A DNA stretch of 8,069 nucleotides from Acidobacteriaceae bacterium. GTDB taxonomy: Bacteria > Acidobacteriota > Terriglobia > Terriglobales > Acidobacteriaceae. This document shows, piece by piece, positions 5,587-8,069 of the stretch (positions are counted from its first letter, which is position 1; the number at the start of each line of letters is the position of its first letter). The translations under genes were made by a program, and so were the position numbers. The notes beneath the pieces are model-generated. The model saw only the letters and a program-made list of their open reading frames with translations, ran no database searches and was not told the DNA's origin. The stretch is taken from positions 6,751 to 14,819 of the forward strand of contig PLKR01000222.1 of assembly GCA_003140655.1 (NCBI GenBank), written 5' to 3'.

Positions 5587-7008
5587 ATGTCTGCCCTTAT
5601 CGAACCCGCCACCCAATCCCAAATACAGACCCGCATTGAATCCGACAGCATGGGACAGATCGAAGTCCCGGCTAACGTCTATTGGGGAGCGCAGACGCAG
5701 CGCTCGCTGCTGCACTTCAACATTGGGCGGGACACCATGCCGCCGGAACTCATTCGGGCCTTTGGCACGCTCAAGAAGGCGTGCGCGATGGTCAACCAGG
5801 ATCTGGGCAAGCTGCCGGCAGACAAGGCAAAGCTGATCGTGCAGGCCGCCGACGAGGTGATCGCGGGCAAGCTGAACGACCAGTTTCCGCTGCGCGTCTG
5901 GCAGACGGGCAGCGGCACGCAGACCAATATGAACGTGAACGAGGTGATTTCGAACCGCGCCATTGAAATCGCGGGCGGCGAGATGGGATCGAAGAAGCCG
6001 GTGCATCCTAATGACGACGTGAATATGTCTCAGTCGTCGAACGACACGTTTCCCGCGGCGATGCACATTGCGGCTGCGGAGCGGGTGAAGAACGTGCTGA
6101 TTCCGGCGATCAGAAGCGTGCACGATGCGATCGCGGCCAAGGCGAAGGAATTCCATGACGTGGTAAAGATCGGCCGCACGCACCTGCAGGATGCAGTGCC
6201 ACTCACCTTTGGGCAGGAGTTCGGCGGCTGGGCCAGTCTGCTGGAACGCGACATCAAGCGCCTGGAACAAGCGCTGGAGGGGCTTTACGATCTTGCCATC
6301 GGTGGAACCGCTGTGGGGACGGGGCTGAACACGCATCCCGAATTCGCGGAGCGAGCCGCAGGAAAGATCGCCGAACTTACCGGGCTTCCCTTTCGTTCGC
6401 ATGGCAATAAGTTCGCCGCACTCTCAGCGCATGACGAGATTGTCTTCGCGCAGGGCGCGATGGAAACGCTGGCGGCATCGCTGATGAAAATTTCGAACGA
6501 TATCCGCTGGCTGGCTTCGGGGCCGCGCTGCGGGTTGGGAGAGATCTCCATTCCGGAGAATGAGCCTGGGTCTTCGATCATGCCGGGGAAAGTGAATCCT
6601 ACGCAGTGTGAGGCGATGACCATGGTCTGCGTGCAGGTTCACGGCGCTACCGCTGCGGTGGGATTCGCCGGCTCGCAGGGCAATTTTGAACTCAACGTGT
6701 ACAAGCCGGTGATCATTTACAACTTTCTGCACTCGGTCACGCTGATTGCCGACGCCTGCCACGGCTACGTTGAATACATGATCAAGGGCATCGAGGTCGA
6801 TCGCGCCAAGGTCGATTGGTACGTAAAGAATTCGCTGATGCTGGTGACGGCGCTGGCGCCGAAGGTGGGATACGACAAGTGCGCCCAGATTGCCCATACG
6901 GCACATGTAGAGCACAGCAGCCTGCGCGAGGCGGCGCTGAAGCTGGGATATCTCACGGGTGAGGAGTTCGATCAGTTGGTACGGCCGGAGAGGATGACGC
7001 GGCCGTAG
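5587..7008 (+). CDS. fumC: Fumarate hydratase class II (fumarase C)
   Basis: 473 residues from ATG 5587 (MSALIEPATQ), preceded by AGGAG (5574-5578) with 8 nt spacing. The frame is open back to a TTG at 5551, but that lacks an RBS. It catalyses reversible hydration of fumarate to L-malate in the TCA cycle and acts as a cytoplasmic tetramer. Signatures in order are TGSGTQTNMNVNEV, SSNDTFP (150-156), GRTHLQDAVPLTFGQE with His199, GTAVGTGLN, and GSSIMPGKVNPTQCEA with Ser329, the catalytic base. His199 and Ser329 lie 11 residues beyond E. coli FumC His188 and Ser318, a constant offset. The THLQD histidine (glutamine in aspartase) separates it from AspA. The length is normal for the family (E. coli 467) and the C-terminus (TGEEFDQLVRPERM) is complete. 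It is monocistronic and converges on the EamA transporter with a 21-bp gap. Confidence 0.97.
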   Translation: MSALIEPATQSQIQTRIESDSMGQIEVPANVYWGAQTQRSLLHFNIGRDTMPPELIRAFGTLKKACAMVNQDLGKLPADKAKLIVQAADEVIAGKLNDQFPLRVWQTGSGTQTNMNVNEVISNRAIEIAGGEMGSKKPVHPNDDVNMSQSSNDTFPAAMHIAAAERVKNVLIPAIRSVHDAIAAKAKEFHDVVKIGRTHLQDAVPLTFGQEFGGWASLLERDIKRLEQALEGLYDLAIGGTAVGTGLNTHPEFAERAAGKIAELTGLPFRSHGNKFAALSAHDEIVFAQGAMETLAASLMKISNDIRWLASGPRCGLGEISIPENEPGSSIMPGKVNPTQCEAMTMVCVQVHGATAAVGFAGSQGNFELNVYKPVIIYNFLHSVTLIADACHGYVEYMIKGIEVDRAKVDWYVKNSLMLVTALAPKVGYDKCAQIAHTAHVEHSSLREAALKLGYLTGEEFDQLVRPERMTRP

Positions 7009-7029
7009 GCCTCTCAATCACGTTCGGCA

Positions 7030-7998
7030 TCAGACCGATCTCGGACGCTTACGGCTTGGGTCTGCTGCCTTGACTAACGGATCGGTTTCTTCCTTCTTCT
7101 TGGGCGTAGTCGTAATGACAATCACGCTCACCAGAACCAGAAGTGTCCCCACGATTGTGCGAGCACCGAGTGCCTCGCCGCCCAGGGTGTATCCGAGCAG
7201 AACTGCGACTACTGGATTCACATAAGCATAAGTTCCAACTTTGGTTGGGGACTCGTGGTGGATGAGCCAGACGTAGGCGGTGAATGCGATGATGGAGCCG
7301 GCAACTATCAAGTAGGCCAGTGCGAGCCATGCTCCGGAAGAAACGGCTCGCCAGTGGAAGCCGTTAAATTCACCGAACATAGCCGCTGCCAGCAGGAGCA
7401 TTATTCCGCCGACTAGCATTTGCGCTCCCGAGCTCATGACCTTTGATTCGGGCAACCTCAGCTTTCTGGTGAGAACCGTCGCCAGCGACCAACTGATTGC
7501 GCCTACCACCAGGGCGATCGCTCCTGACTTTTCGATGGGAGCGTCACCGAAACCTACGGAACGGCTGACCAGCACCGCGACTCCGGCAAGGCCGACCACG
7601 AGGGCACAGCCTAAGCGGAGGGTGAGCTTCTGAGTGCGCAGAATCAGTATCTCCAGCAGCGCGGTGAAAGCCGGGATGGTGGCCAACATGACCGCGGTAA
7701 TGCCGGAAGGCACGCGTTGCTCGGCCCAGAAAACCAATCCGTAATCGACCAAAAAGATGAGTGCCGCCAGGAATGTTACTGAGGCCCATTCGCGGCGGTT
7801 GGGTGAGGCTGTGCCCGTGGCGCGCATCCAGGCGTAGAGAACAATGCCGGCGGCGAAGAAGCGCATTCCGGCAAGTAAGAGCGGCGGAACTTCTCGCACG
7901 CCGATGCGGATCGCCAGGAAAGTCGATCCCCAGACGAGGTAGATTATGGCGAAGGCCAGCAGGGTCTTCCAGCGGTGTGGGCGGGGCAAGGCTTGCAT
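7030..7998 (-). CDS. EamA/DMT-superfamily transporter
   Basis: 322 residues from ATG 7998, preceded by AGGA with 9 nt spacing. The protein has about ten hydrophobic helices arranged as two EamA repeats (roughly 12-145 and 157-298). IIYLVWGSTFLAIRIGV near the N-terminus and the second-half AYLIVAGSIIAFTAYVWLIH and YAYVNPVVAVLLGY are hallmark EamA/YedA-type segments. The C-terminal tail after about residue 298 (TTPKKKEE to RKRPRSV) is highly charged and presumably cytoplasmic. Family members export amino acids or other metabolites across the inner membrane; the substrate here cannot be predicted. The stop codon lies 21 bp from that of fumC and I see no terminator in the gap. Confidence 0.93.
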   Translation of the reverse strand: MQALPRPHRWKTLLAFAIIYLVWGSTFLAIRIGVREVPPLLLAGMRFFAAGIVLYAWMRATGTASPNRREWASVTFLAALIFLVDYGLVFWAEQRVPSGITAVMLATIPAFTALLEILILRTQKLTLRLGCALVVGLAGVAVLVSRSVGFGDAPIEKSGAIALVVGAISWSLATVLTRKLRLPESKVMSSGAQMLVGGIMLLLAAAMFGEFNGFHWRAVSSGAWLALAYLIVAGSIIAFTAYVWLIHHESPTKVGTYAYVNPVVAVLLGYTLGGEALGARTIVGTLLVLVSVIVITTTPKKKEETDPLVKAADPSRKRPRSV

Positions 7999-8069
7999 GT
8001 AGACCGATCCTGGTCAGCGGGGAAATTTAGACTCGGTTCTGCTTTGATCGTTTGTTTAGATCATTTGCG

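Noticed and set aside
5503..6402. 299-codon minus-strand ORF across the 5' half of fumC
   Set aside because: It lies opposite a clear fumC, has a basic, arginine/histidine-rich composition typical of a reversed GC-rich gene, and matches no family I know.
8045..8063. TGATC-N9-GATCA as an FNR/Crp-like site upstream of the EamA gene
   Set aside because: The spacing does not fit TTGAT-N4-ATCAA, and 5-bp arms at this distance are easily found by chance.

Overview
The window reads as a piece of a GC-rich bacterial chromosome. I favour the Acidobacteriota (Terriglobia / Koribacter-like soil lineages). The basis is a YpdA-type flavoprotein linked to bacillithiol metabolism, a secreted S9 peptidase, and an intergenic palindrome of the GACGTAGC type that I recall from such genomes. 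This assignment is an inference; no rRNA or other phylogenetic marker is present.

Layout. A divergent pair opens the window. On the minus strand (1-935) is an MFS transporter whose C-terminus lies beyond the left edge. On the plus strand (1103-3058) is an exported S9 prolyl-oligopeptidase-family peptidase with a good sigma70-type promoter. The peptidase converges on a minus-strand YpdA-like FAD/NAD(P)H oxidoreductase (3139-4194). The 80-bp gap between them is almost filled by a nested palindrome (3069-3127) that probably works as a two-way terminator and is a candidate REP-like repeat. Divergent from ypdA lies a complete higBA toxin-antitoxin operon (4401-5013), with a TACAC-N6-GTGTA dyad over its promoter.

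Behind higA is the least ordinary part of the window (5014-5470). It holds an orphan ORF with codon use less GC-biased than its neighbours. This ORF has no ATG, GTG or early TTG start, but it has a perfect AAGGAGG Shine-Dalgarno sequence. That sequence is locked in an 8-bp perfect hairpin and overlaps the stop codon of a short leader ORF. It could be a translationally attenuated gene with a CTG start, or a gene decayed by a one-base shift.

The window then returns to housekeeping content: class II fumarase fumC (5587-7008), with its own -10 box and RBS, and a converging EamA/DMT-family transporter (7030-7998, minus).

The genes do not form one pathway. FumC is a TCA-cycle enzyme, YpdA probably supports low-molecular-weight thiol redox balance, the S9 peptidase degrades peptides outside the cytoplasm, and the two transporters are of unknown substrate. 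The higBA plus orphan-ORF segment looks like a small accessory insertion between conserved single-gene transcription units.
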